A stretch of DNA of 64,000 bases, taken from assembly GCA_964387685.1 (NCBI GenBank), contig CAYLXK010000002.1, positions 124,001-188,000 on the forward strand. Reading direction: 5' to 3'. This stretch comes from Bryobacter sp964387685 (GTDB lineage: Bacteria; Acidobacteriota; Terriglobia; Bryobacterales; Bryobacteraceae). Shown one piece after another: positions 35,499 to 43,434 of the stretch (the stretch's first letter is position 1; each line of letters starts with the position of its first letter). The translations under genes and the position numbers were made by a program. The notes under the pieces were generated by a model. The model saw only the letters and a list, made by a program, of their open reading frames with translations. It did no database searches and had not been told where the DNA came from.

Positions 35499-37037
35499 TT
35501 ACAGCACCGGGCCGATGCGCCAGGGCACGAATTCGTTGTGGCCGAGTTTTTCGGCGCAGGTTTTTTCGCCGCTGGCGGCGCGGAGGCAGAGGTCGAAGAT
35601 TTCCTGGCCGATTTGTTCGACGGTGGCTTCGCCGTCGACAATGCGGCCCGCATTGACGTCCATGTTTTCGCGCATGCGCTTGAAGGTGGCCGAATTGGTG
35701 GCGATTTTGATCACAGGCACCGTCGGGAAACCAATGGCGCTGCCGCGGCCGGTGGTGAAGGCGATGAGGTTTACGCCGCCCGCGGCGAGGCCGCTTAAGG
35801 AGACTGGATCGTAGCCGGGGGTGTTCATGAAGTTAAAGCCCGGGGCGGTGACGCGCTCGGCGTAATCGACGGCATCCATCATGGGCGAGGTGCCGGCCTT
35901 GGCCGAGGCGCCGAGGCTTTTTTCAAGAATGTTCGACAGGCCGCCCTCTTTATTGCCGGGGCTGGGATTGTCGTCGAAACTGCCGCCGAACTGGCGCAGA
36001 TAGCGCTTGTAGCCATTGATGAAGCCGAGGAACTTTTCGGCCACTTCGCGGCTGCGGGCGCGTTTGACCAGCAGGTGTTCGGCGCCAAAGCACTCGGTGG
36101 TTTCGGCGAGGACCGCGCTGGCGCCAATGGCGGCCAACATGTCGCTGCATTTGCCCAGGGCGGGGTTGGCGGAAATGCCGGAGAAGCTATCGCTGCCGCC
36201 GCAGTTGAGCCCCAGTTGTATTTTCGAGGCGGGGACGCTGACGCGGCCTTGGGCGCTCATTTCTTCCATGAACTCCTGAATGCGGGTGCGCGCGGCCTCC
36301 ACGGTGCCGCGGGTGCCGCCCGAGTTTTGAAGCGTCATGCCGTGAAGGCGCTCGCTGCGTGGGGCGTTGGGGCCAAGGTAGTGATCGATTTGATTCACCT
36401 CGCAGCCCAGGCCAATGATCAAAGCAGCGCCGACGTTGGGGTGATTCAAAATGCCCGCGAGGGTGCGGCGCAATTGCTCGGTATCGGGCCCGATGGTGTG
36501 GCCGCAGCCTTCGCCATGGGGGAAGGCCACGACGCCATCGACATGCTTCGGCAGGCCCATTTTGTCGAAGGATTCCGCGATCCAGTTCACGGTGTAGGCG
36601 GCGCAGTTGGAGGCGGCGACGACGGCGACATAGTTGCGTGTACCGGCGCGGCCGTCCTCGCGGAGGAAGCCCTCAAAGGTGGGCATCTTGGCGGGCAGGG
36701 CGGGGAAGGGAATGACGCCGGTGGGGAACTCAAAGCCCACTTCATGATCTTCGAAGGCGAGGTTATGGACATGGATGTGGCGGCCGACGGGGATGTCCAC
36801 GCGGGCGACGCCGATGGGTTGGCCATAGCGGATGGCATGCTGGCCTTGGGCAATGGGGTGCAAGCAGACCTTATGCCCGGCGGGCACGCTATCCAAGACT
36901 TCCACGCTGTGCCCGGCAATGGAGAGGCGTTGGCCGGGAGAGAGCGGCACGCGCGCAATGGCGACGTTGTCGGAGGCGTGGAGGCGGATGGCGGAATTCT
37001 CCGCGGTGGGCAATTTAGCGATGTCGAGTAGACTCAT
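35499..37037 (-). CDS. UxaA-type altronate (aldarate) dehydratase
   Basis: A 512-residue enzyme of the galactarate/altronate dehydratase family. It has an N-terminal SAF-like domain (about 1-95) followed by the core with FEGFLREDGRAGTRNYV, GEGCGH, LGLNCGGSDSFSG and ETTECFGAEHLL. It should dehydrate an aldonate/aldarate to a 2-keto-3-deoxy acid, using a metal ion. The exact substrate (altronate or galactarate) is not certain. GAGGG lies about 6 nt before the ATG. Divergent from a GT39 gene with a 25-bp gap. Confidence 0.9.
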   Translation of the reverse strand: MSLLDIAKLPTAENSAIRLHASDNVAIARVPLSPGQRLSIAGHSVEVLDSVPAGHKVCLHPIAQGQHAIRYGQPIGVARVDIPVGRHIHVHNLAFEDHEVGFEFPTGVIPFPALPAKMPTFEGFLREDGRAGTRNYVAVVAASNCAAYTVNWIAESFDKMGLPKHVDGVVAFPHGEGCGHTIGPDTEQLRRTLAGILNHPNVGAALIIGLGCEVNQIDHYLGPNAPRSERLHGMTLQNSGGTRGTVEAARTRIQEFMEEMSAQGRVSVPASKIQLGLNCGGSDSFSGISANPALGKCSDMLAAIGASAVLAETTECFGAEHLLVKRARSREVAEKFLGFINGYKRYLRQFGGSFDDNPSPGNKEGGLSNILEKSLGASAKAGTSPMMDAVDYAERVTAPGFNFMNTPGYDPVSLSGLAAGGVNLIAFTTGRGSAIGFPTVPVIKIATNSATFKRMRENMDVNAGRIVDGEATVEQIGQEIFDLCLRAASGEKTCAEKLGHNEFVPWRIGPVL

Positions 37038-37048
37038 GAAGCACCCTC

Positions 37049-37056
37049 ATTATAAT
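37049..37056. promoter_or_regulatory. Palindromic ATTATAAT between divergent genes
   Basis: ATTATAAT contains TATAAT on both strands. On the plus strand it ends 6 nt before the GTG of the GT39 gene. On the minus strand it ends 11 nt before the ATG of the dehydratase gene. The gap is 25 bp, so a shared bidirectional -10 is the simplest reading. Confidence 0.55.
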
Positions 37057-37062
37057 TGAGGG

Positions 37063-38328
37063 GTGCTAGAGGGCGAAGCGCGCAAGCGCGCGTGTTTATT
37101 GGGGATATTGGCCCTGGCATACATTTACATTCTGCCGGAGAGCGGCATCTTGGGCCCGGACGAGGCGCGCTATGCGGCGATTGGACAGCGGATGGCGACG
37201 AGCGGAGACTGGATTACGCCCGTGCTGTGGGGCGCGCCGTGGTTTGAGAAGCCGCCTCTACTTTATTGGATGATCGCGGCTTTTAGCCAGACGGGGCTGG
37301 ACGCGGATTGGGCGGTACGGCTGCCGGTGGCGCTGTCGGCGCTAGGCTTAGTGGCGTTGATGCCCACGCTCGAGGCCATGCTGGTGCTGGGTACGAGCCT
37401 GGGCTGGTTGGCGCTAAGCCAAGTGGCGGTGACCGATATTCCTCTCAGCGTGTGCTTCCAGGCCTTTGCGATCTTGCTGCTTCGGGGGAGGCCGGGATGG
37501 GCGGGATTCTTTCTGGGGCTGGCGGTGCTGGCGAAGGGTTTGGTGCCGCTGGTGCTCGCCTTGCCCTTGGTGTGGCTTTACCGGCGGGAATGGCGAACGT
37601 GGGCGATTGCGGCCGCTACCGCGGCGCCGTGGTATCTGGCTTGTTACGCGCGCAACGGACAGGCGTTCATCGATGAGTTTATCTGGAAGCACCACGTATC
37701 GCGTTTTCTATCGCCCGACTTACAACATGTTCAGCCCGTCTGGTTCTATGTGCCTATCTTGAGCGTGCTGTTTCTGCCTTGGACTCCCGCGCTGATCCGT
37801 AAACGGCTGGCACCGGAAGAAAGACCGCAGTTGCTGGTGGCGGCGTGGGGGCTGGTATTTTTTAGCGTTTCCACTAATAAGTTGCCCGCCTATGTGCTGC
37901 CGCTGCTGCCGTCGCTGGCGATGCTCGCGGCGCCGCGGCTTAAGCGCGGACATTACATGGCGGCGGCGGCTTTGTTTGCGCTGTTGCCCGCTTTTGCCGC
38001 CTGGGTGCCGGTGGCGATCGATAGCGGGCTGAGCAAGGTGGATTTTCGCGCAGTAAATTGGCTTTTCGTAGGGCTGGCGCTCGCGGCGGGGGCCATGGCG
38101 GCAAAGTTTCCACGCCGGACGGCGCTGCTGGCGTTTGCGGTGGGCGTAGTGGCGCTGAAGTCCGCGGTGTATCCGGCGCTGGCGGGCACGGTGAGTGCCA
38201 AGGGTCGGGTAAAGGTGTGCGTACCGGAGGGGGCGTCGCGCGGGTATCGCTATAGCCTGTACTATTACGCGGGAAGGGAAGTGCCGGAATGCACCGCGGA
38301 AGGCGGCGAAGCGGGGGAAAAAAAATAG
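37063..38328 (+). CDS. Glycosyltransferase family 39 (ArnT-like) membrane enzyme
   Basis: A 421-residue polytopic membrane glycosyltransferase of the ArnT/PMT clan. The signature loop GILGPDEARYAAIGQRM carries the catalytic Asp-Glu pair and is followed by a WITPVLWGAPWFEKPPLLYWM segment. It probably transfers a sugar from a polyprenyl-phosphate donor to lipid A, a glycan or a protein outside the membrane. The GTG start at 37063 follows TATAAT by 6 nt. The gene ends at an A-tract that is part of a terminator for the opposite strand. Confidence 0.9.
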   Translation: MLEGEARKRACLLGILALAYIYILPESGILGPDEARYAAIGQRMATSGDWITPVLWGAPWFEKPPLLYWMIAAFSQTGLDADWAVRLPVALSALGLVALMPTLEAMLVLGTSLGWLALSQVAVTDIPLSVCFQAFAILLLRGRPGWAGFFLGLAVLAKGLVPLVLALPLVWLYRREWRTWAIAAATAAPWYLACYARNGQAFIDEFIWKHHVSRFLSPDLQHVQPVWFYVPILSVLFLPWTPALIRKRLAPEERPQLLVAAWGLVFFSVSTNKLPAYVLPLLPSLAMLAAPRLKRGHYMAAAALFALLPAFAAWVPVAIDSGLSKVDFRAVNWLFVGLALAAGAMAAKFPRRTALLAFAVGVVALKSAVYPALAGTVSAKGRVKVCVPEGASRGYRYSLYYYAGREVPECTAEGGEAGEKK

Positions 38329-38359
38329 GGGCGGCGGGACCTAAAGTCGCACCGCCCCT
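38318..38359 (-). terminator. Intrinsic terminator of the beta-helix gene
   Basis: On the minus strand AGGGGCGG and CCGCCCCT (38352-38359 and 38327-38334) form an 8-bp GC-rich stem directly followed by eight T residues (38325-38318). It lies 40 bp beyond the stop of the beta-helix gene. Confidence 0.8.
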
Positions 38360-38398
38360 TTAGAGGCAGATTGCAGTCAGAGAGAGCTTCGGAGAGCG

Positions 38399-39175
38399 CT
38401 ATTGGATGCGGATCTTGACGTTGCCTTCGTCCAGCGATCCGGTGTCGGCGGCGCCTTCGATGGCGGTGCCGCCGCGGTGAAAGATCGTATTGCGGCGCAT
38501 GGCGTTGGCGCCCGAGCTGGAGACAAGTTGAATGCCGGTGCGGTAGCCGGAAATGAGGTTGCCTTCCATCATGTCGTAGCGCGGGCCGCGGAGATCGGTG
38601 TCGGTAGGGTTGTAACAAATGCCAATTACTCCGTTGGTGCCGCCGGTCATGGAGTTATTCACAATCGTGTTGCCGCGGGAGTTGCCGCCGCGGACGAAGA
38701 TGCCGAGGCCGGTGTTGGAGATATTGTTATCGCGCACAACGACGGCCGAGCTCTGGGCGATCATGACGGCCGTTTCCGGAGGGCCGCTGGTGGGCACCAG
38801 ATTCATAGCACGAATGTTGAGGCCGGTAACGGTGACATTGCTCGAATCGGCGACGCGGACACCGATGGCGAAATTGGCGATGTTGCCATTGCGGATGGTG
38901 ACTCCATTAGCGCCGGAGACCTCGATGCCGGTTCCGGTGAGATTGCCGGGGCCCTGCAACTGGCGGCCGTTCATGTCGATGGTGACGCCGGAGGCCATTA
39001 CGCGGATGGCAATGCCCGAGCCGGTGCTGAAGCTATCGACGGGCAACTGATAGAGCCCCGGTTCGGTGATGACGGCGGGTATGTTTAAGCGCCGGCCCTC
39101 CGGCTGAGCGAAGGCGAGGCTGGTCCCCAGGCAGGTAAGTGTGGCGGTGAGAAGTAAGTTGTAATTGCGAAACAT
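38399..39175 (-). CDS. Secreted right-handed beta-helix protein
   Basis: A 258-residue exported protein with a signal peptide (cleaved near residue 23). The rest is a parallel beta-helix of NosD/pectate-lyase type: repeated short strands such as GVTIRNGNI, NVTVTGLNI, AVVVRDNNIS and GNTIVNNSM. Likely a carbohydrate-binding or surface protein. I chose the ATG at 39175, with AAGGAAG about 6 nt upstream; a start further upstream would run through the palindromic control region. Divergent from an ECF sigma factor. Confidence 0.85.
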   Translation of the reverse strand: MFRNYNLLLTATLTCLGTSLAFAQPEGRRLNIPAVITEPGLYQLPVDSFSTGSGIAIRVMASGVTIDMNGRQLQGPGNLTGTGIEVSGANGVTIRNGNIANFAIGVRVADSSNVTVTGLNIRAMNLVPTSGPPETAVMIAQSSAVVVRDNNISNTGLGIFVRGGNSRGNTIVNNSMTGGTNGVIGICYNPTDTDLRGPRYDMMEGNLISGYRTGIQLVSSSGANAMRRNTIFHRGGTAIEGAADTGSLDEGNVKIRIQ

Positions 39176-39185
39176 AGGCTTCCTT

Positions 39186-39253
39186 TCGCAGGGACTGTCG
39201 CGGGGGGAGAAGGAATTCCCCCCCGGGGGGAAACATATTTTTCCTGCGACAGT
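39186..39253. promoter_or_regulatory. Palindromic control region of beta-helix and sigma-factor genes
   Basis: Nested inverted repeats: TCGCAGG (39186-39192) with CCTGCGA (39243-39249), ACTGTCGC (39194-39201) with GCGACAGT (39246-39253), and a central 17-bp palindrome TTCCCCCCCGGGGGGAA (39216-39232). The second arm includes the likely GTG start of the sigma gene. The layout suits autoregulation by the sigma factor or a dedicated repressor. Confidence 0.6.
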
Positions 39254-39851
39254 GAAAGAAAGGAGCAAGGAACGCATCGTCGCCGAACAAGTGCAAGCCG
39301 ATCTCGAACTGGTGCGCGCCGTATTGGCCCGCGACCGTAAGGCCAGTGCGGACTTCGTGCGGTTTTATACGGATCAAGTGCATCGCTACGTCTGGAGGCG
39401 ATTGGCCCCGCGTACAGAGTTGGCGGAGGATCTGGTGCAGGAGATCATGCTGGCCGCCTGGTCGGGCTTGAAGAACTACACGGGGGAAGCGCCGCTGGCC
39501 CACTGGATCTCCGCCGTGGCCCGGTTTAAGGTAAGCGACTATTACCGGGCGCGGCTACGTGCCGTAGAGGCGGTTGAGGACGACAGCGCAGCCGCGAATG
39601 TGGAAGACCGCGCCGAGAGGCCGGATTTGCAGGTGGAGAAAACATTGCTGGCCGAGCGGGCCGCGCGTATTCTCGGGCAAATGCGGGAAGAATACGCGGT
39701 CGTTTTGCGATGGAGATATTGGGAGGGATTTTCCGCCCGCGAAATGGCTGCCGATATAGGCCGCTCGGAAAAGAGTATTGAACGGACGCTTGCGCGCGCC
39801 CGCAGGGAATTTGAACGGATTTGGATCGCTCAGGAAGGAGGCTCGAGGTGA
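39252..39851 (+). CDS. ECF-type RNA polymerase sigma factor
   Basis: About 199 residues with sigma region 2 (FVRFYTDQVHRYVWRRL...DLVQEIMLAAW...AHWISAVARFKVSDYYR) and region 4 (EYAVVLRWRYWEGFSAREMAADIGRSEKSIERTLARARREF). It would direct RNA polymerase to a specific promoter set. The start is uncertain: GTG at 39252 is preferred; a TTG at 39165 would overlap the divergent gene. The stop overlaps the next gene's GTG as GTGA, and that gene has a perfect AAGGAGG, so the two are coupled. Confidence 0.88.
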   Translation: MKERSKERIVAEQVQADLELVRAVLARDRKASADFVRFYTDQVHRYVWRRLAPRTELAEDLVQEIMLAAWSGLKNYTGEAPLAHWISAVARFKVSDYYRARLRAVEAVEDDSAAANVEDRAERPDLQVEKTLLAERAARILGQMREEYAVVLRWRYWEGFSAREMAADIGRSEKSIERTLARARREFERIWIAQEGGSR

Positions 39852-40180
39852 AGGACGAAGAAATCGAAATACTGGTTGGTCTGGCCGAAGGCGCGCCGCT
39901 TGCGGGCGATTTAGCCTCCAGCCGTCTGCGGTCTCGAATCTATTCGGCGATGATGTTGGCGGCCGAGGCCGAAGGACCGCTCCGGGCCCTGGATCAGACT
40001 TGCGCCGACGGCCGGGAGCTGTGCGTGTTTGAGAAGCTGGTGGAGATTTCTCCCGCCGGCGCGGCGATCCAAAGCTTGAATTATTGCCGCACCTGCCATG
40101 CGCGCGTGTTGGGGGAAACGGTGGAGAACGCACCGATTCATTGGCACGGCTGCCCGTATGCAGCCTTCAAAAACGGCTAG
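39848..40180 (+). CDS. Small Cys/His protein coupled to the ECF sigma factor
   Basis: A 110-residue protein with an acidic, helical N-terminus and a C-terminal CRTCHxRVL...HWHGCPY block whose cysteines and histidines could bind a metal or a cluster. It does not match the classical zinc anti-sigma motif (HxxxCxxC), but its position, with GTG overlapping the sigma stop, suggests it regulates that factor. It is cytoplasmic: no membrane segment. Function unproven. Confidence 0.7.
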   Translation: MKDEEIEILVGLAEGAPLAGDLASSRLRSRIYSAMMLAAEAEGPLRALDQTCADGRELCVFEKLVEISPAGAAIQSLNYCRTCHARVLGETVENAPIHWHGCPYAAFKNG

Positions 40181-40842
40181 AAGCTCTTGACGATTCCAAA
40201 GAGATGTTGAAAGTTCATTAGATTCTTCGAGCCCGGCGGGGTTAGACCCTTTGAAAACAAATTGGGCGTTAATGTTTCGGAGAACGAGTAGCGGAAAGCC
40301 CAGCCGTCCCACAATTTAAGGTCGGCCCCAACGGCGACGCGCAAGCCGGGATACCAGGCCGAAGCCGCGGCGGACGGCGGGGCAGGCCCAGAAGGAGAAA
40401 CCGCGATCGAGACTTGCTCCCGGGCCAGGCGAATGGCCCCCGTGCCAGCCGAAAGATAAGGCCGAACGCGGCTGGCGAGGGAACGGAAGTAGAGCATCCC
40501 GTCGAGGACGAACTGATCCTGGCGGCTGCGATTGCGCGCGGCATAAAAGCCGTTGCCCGCGACCGCCGATAGCGTCACCTCGTTGCGGTTCCAGATGTAA
40601 TTGCCCTGCACGCTGATCCAATCGTTGAAATGCCGGCCGACGCCGAGGTTGAAAGCAGCGCCAGCGCGCGCCGCATAGGAGGAGGCCAGAGCCCCTTGGC
40701 TAAAGTCCGTTTGAGCGTCTCCGGAAAGAATAGCCAGGCCGCCTAGGACGGCGACGAAATTCCGATTCTCTTCCCCGGCCAACGGCCCGACCCAAAGTAG
40801 CGCCCCAAGCCGCGCGGTGGCGAACAGCAAAAACCTCGTCAT
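40177..40842 (-). CDS. Outer-membrane beta-barrel protein
   Basis: A 221-residue protein with an N-terminal signal peptide, alternating beta strands and a terminal Phe, as in small OMP_b-brl porin-like proteins. It overlaps the previous gene convergently by 4 bp. The next gene upstream on the same strand ends only 6 bp away, so it is probably the second gene of an operon. Function unknown. Confidence 0.8.
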   Translation of the reverse strand: MTRFLLFATARLGALLWVGPLAGEENRNFVAVLGGLAILSGDAQTDFSQGALASSYAARAGAAFNLGVGRHFNDWISVQGNYIWNRNEVTLSAVAGNGFYAARNRSRQDQFVLDGMLYFRSLASRVRPYLSAGTGAIRLAREQVSIAVSPSGPAPPSAAASAWYPGLRVAVGADLKLWDGWAFRYSFSETLTPNLFSKGLTPPGSKNLMNFQHLFGIVKSF

Positions 40843-40848
40843 GAAATT

Positions 40849-41907
40849 CTATAGTCGCAAGAAGATGGCGCGCTTCTCGAGAAAGCGAAGAAAGCTCCAG
40901 GTAATCAAGAAATAGATGCCGGTGATGGAGACGACCCAGTAGAGCGGCGCGTCCTTGGGCGCGAATTTCCCTGCCGCATCGCCCACCATCATGTGAATTA
41001 GGTAGCCGGCCAGGGCGTTGGTGCCGAGCGTGGTGAAAAAGGCCCAGGAGAGGCCGGGCTTTCGGGCGTCGCAGAGCCAAAGGAAGACGGCATAGACCAG
41101 AAGCGAAAAACCCGCGCTGAAGACTTGGTAGCTCAGGCTGCCGGCCCGCTGCGTCATCGTCCAAAGATCGACAGGGCGCCAGGGCGGCCAGAAGGGCGGG
41201 GCTTCCAGGCCGTGGATGCAACTGATGGCGTAGCCCAGCAGGCTGAGCCCGAAGCCCCAGCGCAGCAACCAAGGCAGGGCGGCGGTGGCGCCGAGCCTTT
41301 TGACCGCGTCATAGGCCAGCGCGCCGGCGAGTGTGGGCAAGGTCCAGCTCAGAAAGCCAAGCGGGCCGCCGTCGATCACGCGGACGCGTTGCAGAAAATC
41401 GAACCAGAACCACGCGCTCAGCCCAAGGTGAAGTAGACCGCTGGCGGCTGCGAAAAGGATGAGGTCCCGGCTGCGGCGGTGCATGACGGGCAGGATCCAG
41501 ATGGTGGTGACGCCGATGTGAGTGAGGGCCTGGAAGGGATTGCGCAGGAAACTTTTTTCAAAGAATCCACGCCATCCCAGTGCTTCCAGTTGCGCCCAGG
41601 ACTTGTAGTTTCCATCCAACTGGTACACGACCAGGCCCAGCAGAATCAGACCAAGACCGCGCTGCAGCATGGCCTTACGCGTGGCGCTGAGCCCCTCCCG
41701 CTCGACGCCCTTGAGGAAGCCCAAGCGCATGGCAAAGCCGACGGCGAAGAAGAAGTGCGGCATGATCGTATCGGCATAGCTGTTATAGGTGTTGTGGTGC
41801 TTGAGAACGTCGTGCACCGCGGCGAAACCGCCAATGAAATTGACTAGGAACATGCCGGCGACCGTATAGCCGCGGAATTGATCGAGAGAAGCGATTCGCG
41901 CTGTCAT
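40849..41907 (-). CDS. NagX/DUF5009-type membrane acyltransferase family protein
   Basis: A 352-residue polytopic membrane protein beginning SLDQFRGYTVAGMFLVNF, the hallmark of DUF1624/DUF5009 proteins related to heparan-alpha-glucosaminide N-acetyltransferase. About nine hydrophobic segments. It may acetylate cell-wall amino sugars. Followed by the OMP gene. TAGGAT lies 8 nt before the ATG and is part of a shared divergent promoter. Confidence 0.87.
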   Translation of the reverse strand: MTARIASLDQFRGYTVAGMFLVNFIGGFAAVHDVLKHHNTYNSYADTIMPHFFFAVGFAMRLGFLKGVEREGLSATRKAMLQRGLGLILLGLVVYQLDGNYKSWAQLEALGWRGFFEKSFLRNPFQALTHIGVTTIWILPVMHRRSRDLILFAAASGLLHLGLSAWFWFDFLQRVRVIDGGPLGFLSWTLPTLAGALAYDAVKRLGATAALPWLLRWGFGLSLLGYAISCIHGLEAPPFWPPWRPVDLWTMTQRAGSLSYQVFSAGFSLLVYAVFLWLCDARKPGLSWAFFTTLGTNALAGYLIHMMVGDAAGKFAPKDAPLYWVVSITGIYFLITWSFLRFLEKRAIFLRL

Positions 41908-41915
41908 CCTAGAAC

Positions 41916-41925
41916 ATCCTAAGCT
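41916..41925. promoter_or_regulatory. Back-to-back -10 elements, second divergent promoter
   Basis: ATCCTAAGCT reads TAGGAT on the minus strand (8 nt before the ATG at 41907) and TAAGCT on the plus strand (6 nt before the TTG at 41932). It has the same ANNNTANNNT layout as the element at 8176-8185. Confidence 0.5.
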
Positions 41926-41931
41926 AGAAGA

Positions 41932-42618
41932 TTGCGCCTTTATTTACTACGCCATGGCCAAGCCGGGTCGCGGGACGATTACGATCGGCTCTCCTCGCTG
42001 GGACAGGAACAAGTCGGGATCCTGGCCGCTTATTGGCGGCATAGGGGACTGACTTTTGATCGGATTGTTTCCGGGGCTTTGCGCCGCCAGCGCGAAACGG
42101 CGGCGATTGTGGCGTCGGACCAGGTCGTAGAGACGGACGAGCGCTGGAGCGAGTTCGATCTGGACGCCGTGTACCAAGCCATCGCGCCGCAGCTGGCCGC
42201 AGTGGATTCCGCATTTCGCCTTGCCTATGAGGAAGTTTTGCGGGAAAGCGCGGACCCGTTGCATCCCGTTCACCGCACTTGGAAGCCGGCGGATATGGCG
42301 GTGGTGCAGGCTTGGATCGGCGGGCGCTTTGAAGTGGGCTGCGAGACTTGGCCGCAATTTGAGGCTCGGGTGCGATCCGCCCTGGCTCACGTTTTGGAGA
42401 AGCCAGTGCAGAATACGCTAGTGGCCACCTCCGCGACGCCGATCGGCATCGTGACGGCGAGTCTCTTCGGCGTTTCTTTGCCACAGGCGCTGCATTTGGC
42501 GGGTGCACAGTACAATTCCGCGGTAACGGTACTCGACCACAAGCGAGGGGAGTGGCATCTATCCCACTTCAATCAAGTAGGGCATCTCGACGGGAGCCGT
42601 CTGCTCACGCTACGATAG
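41932..42618 (+). CDS. Histidine-phosphatase-like protein lacking the second catalytic His
   Basis: A 228-residue member of the phosphoglycerate-mutase-like superfamily. The phosphorylated-His motif LRHGQA (His8) is intact, as are the RxxET arginine and an acidic residue in DERWSEFDLD. The usual second His in a VxSHGG-type segment is replaced: the corresponding region reads VATSATPIG. Activity may thus be reduced, or another residue may serve. It begins with a TTG and lies 10 bp before clpS. Confidence 0.85.
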   Translation: MRLYLLRHGQAGSRDDYDRLSSLGQEQVGILAAYWRHRGLTFDRIVSGALRRQRETAAIVASDQVVETDERWSEFDLDAVYQAIAPQLAAVDSAFRLAYEEVLRESADPLHPVHRTWKPADMAVVQAWIGGRFEVGCETWPQFEARVRSALAHVLEKPVQNTLVATSATPIGIVTASLFGVSLPQALHLAGAQYNSAVTVLDHKRGEWHLSHFNQVGHLDGSRLLTLR

Positions 42619-42628
42619 AGGGTCGTCG

Positions 42629-42949
42629 ATGTCCGGCACCACACTTACGCCCGAACTGGAAATCGGGTCCACGCATGATAAAGAACCCCTCTTCAACGTC
42701 GTATTGCTGGACGATGACGAGCACTCCTACGACTATGTGATTGAGATGCTGCAGAAGCTGTTTTTTTTCAGCTATCAGCAGGCCTTCGACCACGCGAGCG
42801 AAGTGGACGAAAAGAAGCGCACGGTACTGATGACGGTAGAGCGGGGGATGGCCGAATTTGCGGTGGAGCAGATCCACAGCTTTGGCGCCGATCACCGCAT
42901 GGAAATATCAAAGGGCTCGATGAGTGCGATCATCGAGCCCGCTTCCTAA
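42629..42949 (+). CDS. clpS: ATP-dependent Clp protease adaptor ClpS
   Basis: A 106-residue ClpS. The core FNVVLLDDDEHSYDYVIEMLQKLF matches the family, with an Asp in place of the usual Asn of LLNDD. It delivers N-degron substrates to ClpA- or ClpC-type ATPases. A GAGGG lies upstream of the ATG. It follows the histidine-phosphatase-like gene by 10 bp; clpA/clpC is not in the window. Confidence 0.93.
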   Translation: MSGTTLTPELEIGSTHDKEPLFNVVLLDDDEHSYDYVIEMLQKLFFFSYQQAFDHASEVDEKKRTVLMTVERGMAEFAVEQIHSFGADHRMEISKGSMSAIIEPAS

Positions 42950-42968
42950 GCTTGCGTTGCCGAAAAGG

Positions 42969-43367
42969 CTACATCTTCATCTTGTAGCTGCCGTCGGCGG
43001 CCTTTTCGCGGTACTTATCGTGGCAGCCCTTGCAGGTGGAGCCAACGGCCATGAGGTTACCGCTGCCATCGGCCAGCGCTTTGGCGGCCGTCAACGTCTT
43101 TTCGTTCCACTCCACAGCATCGGCCATGCCGTGATCCTTGTGCTTAGCCCAGAACTTAGCGGCCAGGGTAAATTGCTCCACCAGCACCTTGCCGCCGGCC
43201 TTTAGTCCGGCTTCGTCCTTGGCTTCATTGGCCTTGCGCAAATCGCCCATCGTCTTGCCGACGGTCTTCATTGCCTTGTCAAAGTCTTCTTCGCTTTGCG
43301 AGAAGCCGGCCGGAACCAGCAGAAGACCCGTGATCATCATCGCGAACATCATGCGGGGTTTAAGCAT
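42969..43367 (-). CDS. Cytochrome c' (class II c-type cytochrome), periplasmic
   Basis: A 132-residue protein with a signal peptide (about 1-22) and a four-helix body ending in the haem-binding CKGCH followed by a KYREK segment, typical of cytochrome c' and related class II cytochromes. These bind NO or carry electrons in the periplasm. I placed the start at 43367; the frame further upstream is unlikely coding. TACACT lies 6 nt before the ATG. Confidence 0.9.
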   Translation of the reverse strand: MLKPRMMFAMMITGLLLVPAGFSQSEEDFDKAMKTVGKTMGDLRKANEAKDEAGLKAGGKVLVEQFTLAAKFWAKHKDHGMADAVEWNEKTLTAAKALADGSGNLMAVGSTCKGCHDKYREKAADGSYKMKM

Positions 43368-43373
43368 GCGGAT

Positions 43374-43379
43374 AGTGTA
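43374..43379 (-). promoter_or_regulatory. -10-like element 6 nt before the cytochrome c' start
   Basis: TACACT on the minus strand ends 6 nt before the ATG at 43367, with no Shine-Dalgarno between. It follows the pattern seen at the carboxylase, clpB, GT39, histidine-phosphatase-like and fabG starts. Confidence 0.4.
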
Positions 43380-43434
43380 TGCAACGGGTGGCTCCGAGCG
43401 CAAGTGAGGCATCTCGGGGAGAATGGAGGGAATT

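Noticed and set aside
36075..37031. 318-codon open frame on the plus strand over uxaA
   Set aside because: Gly/Ala-rich shadow of the dehydratase gene; no start signals or family motifs.
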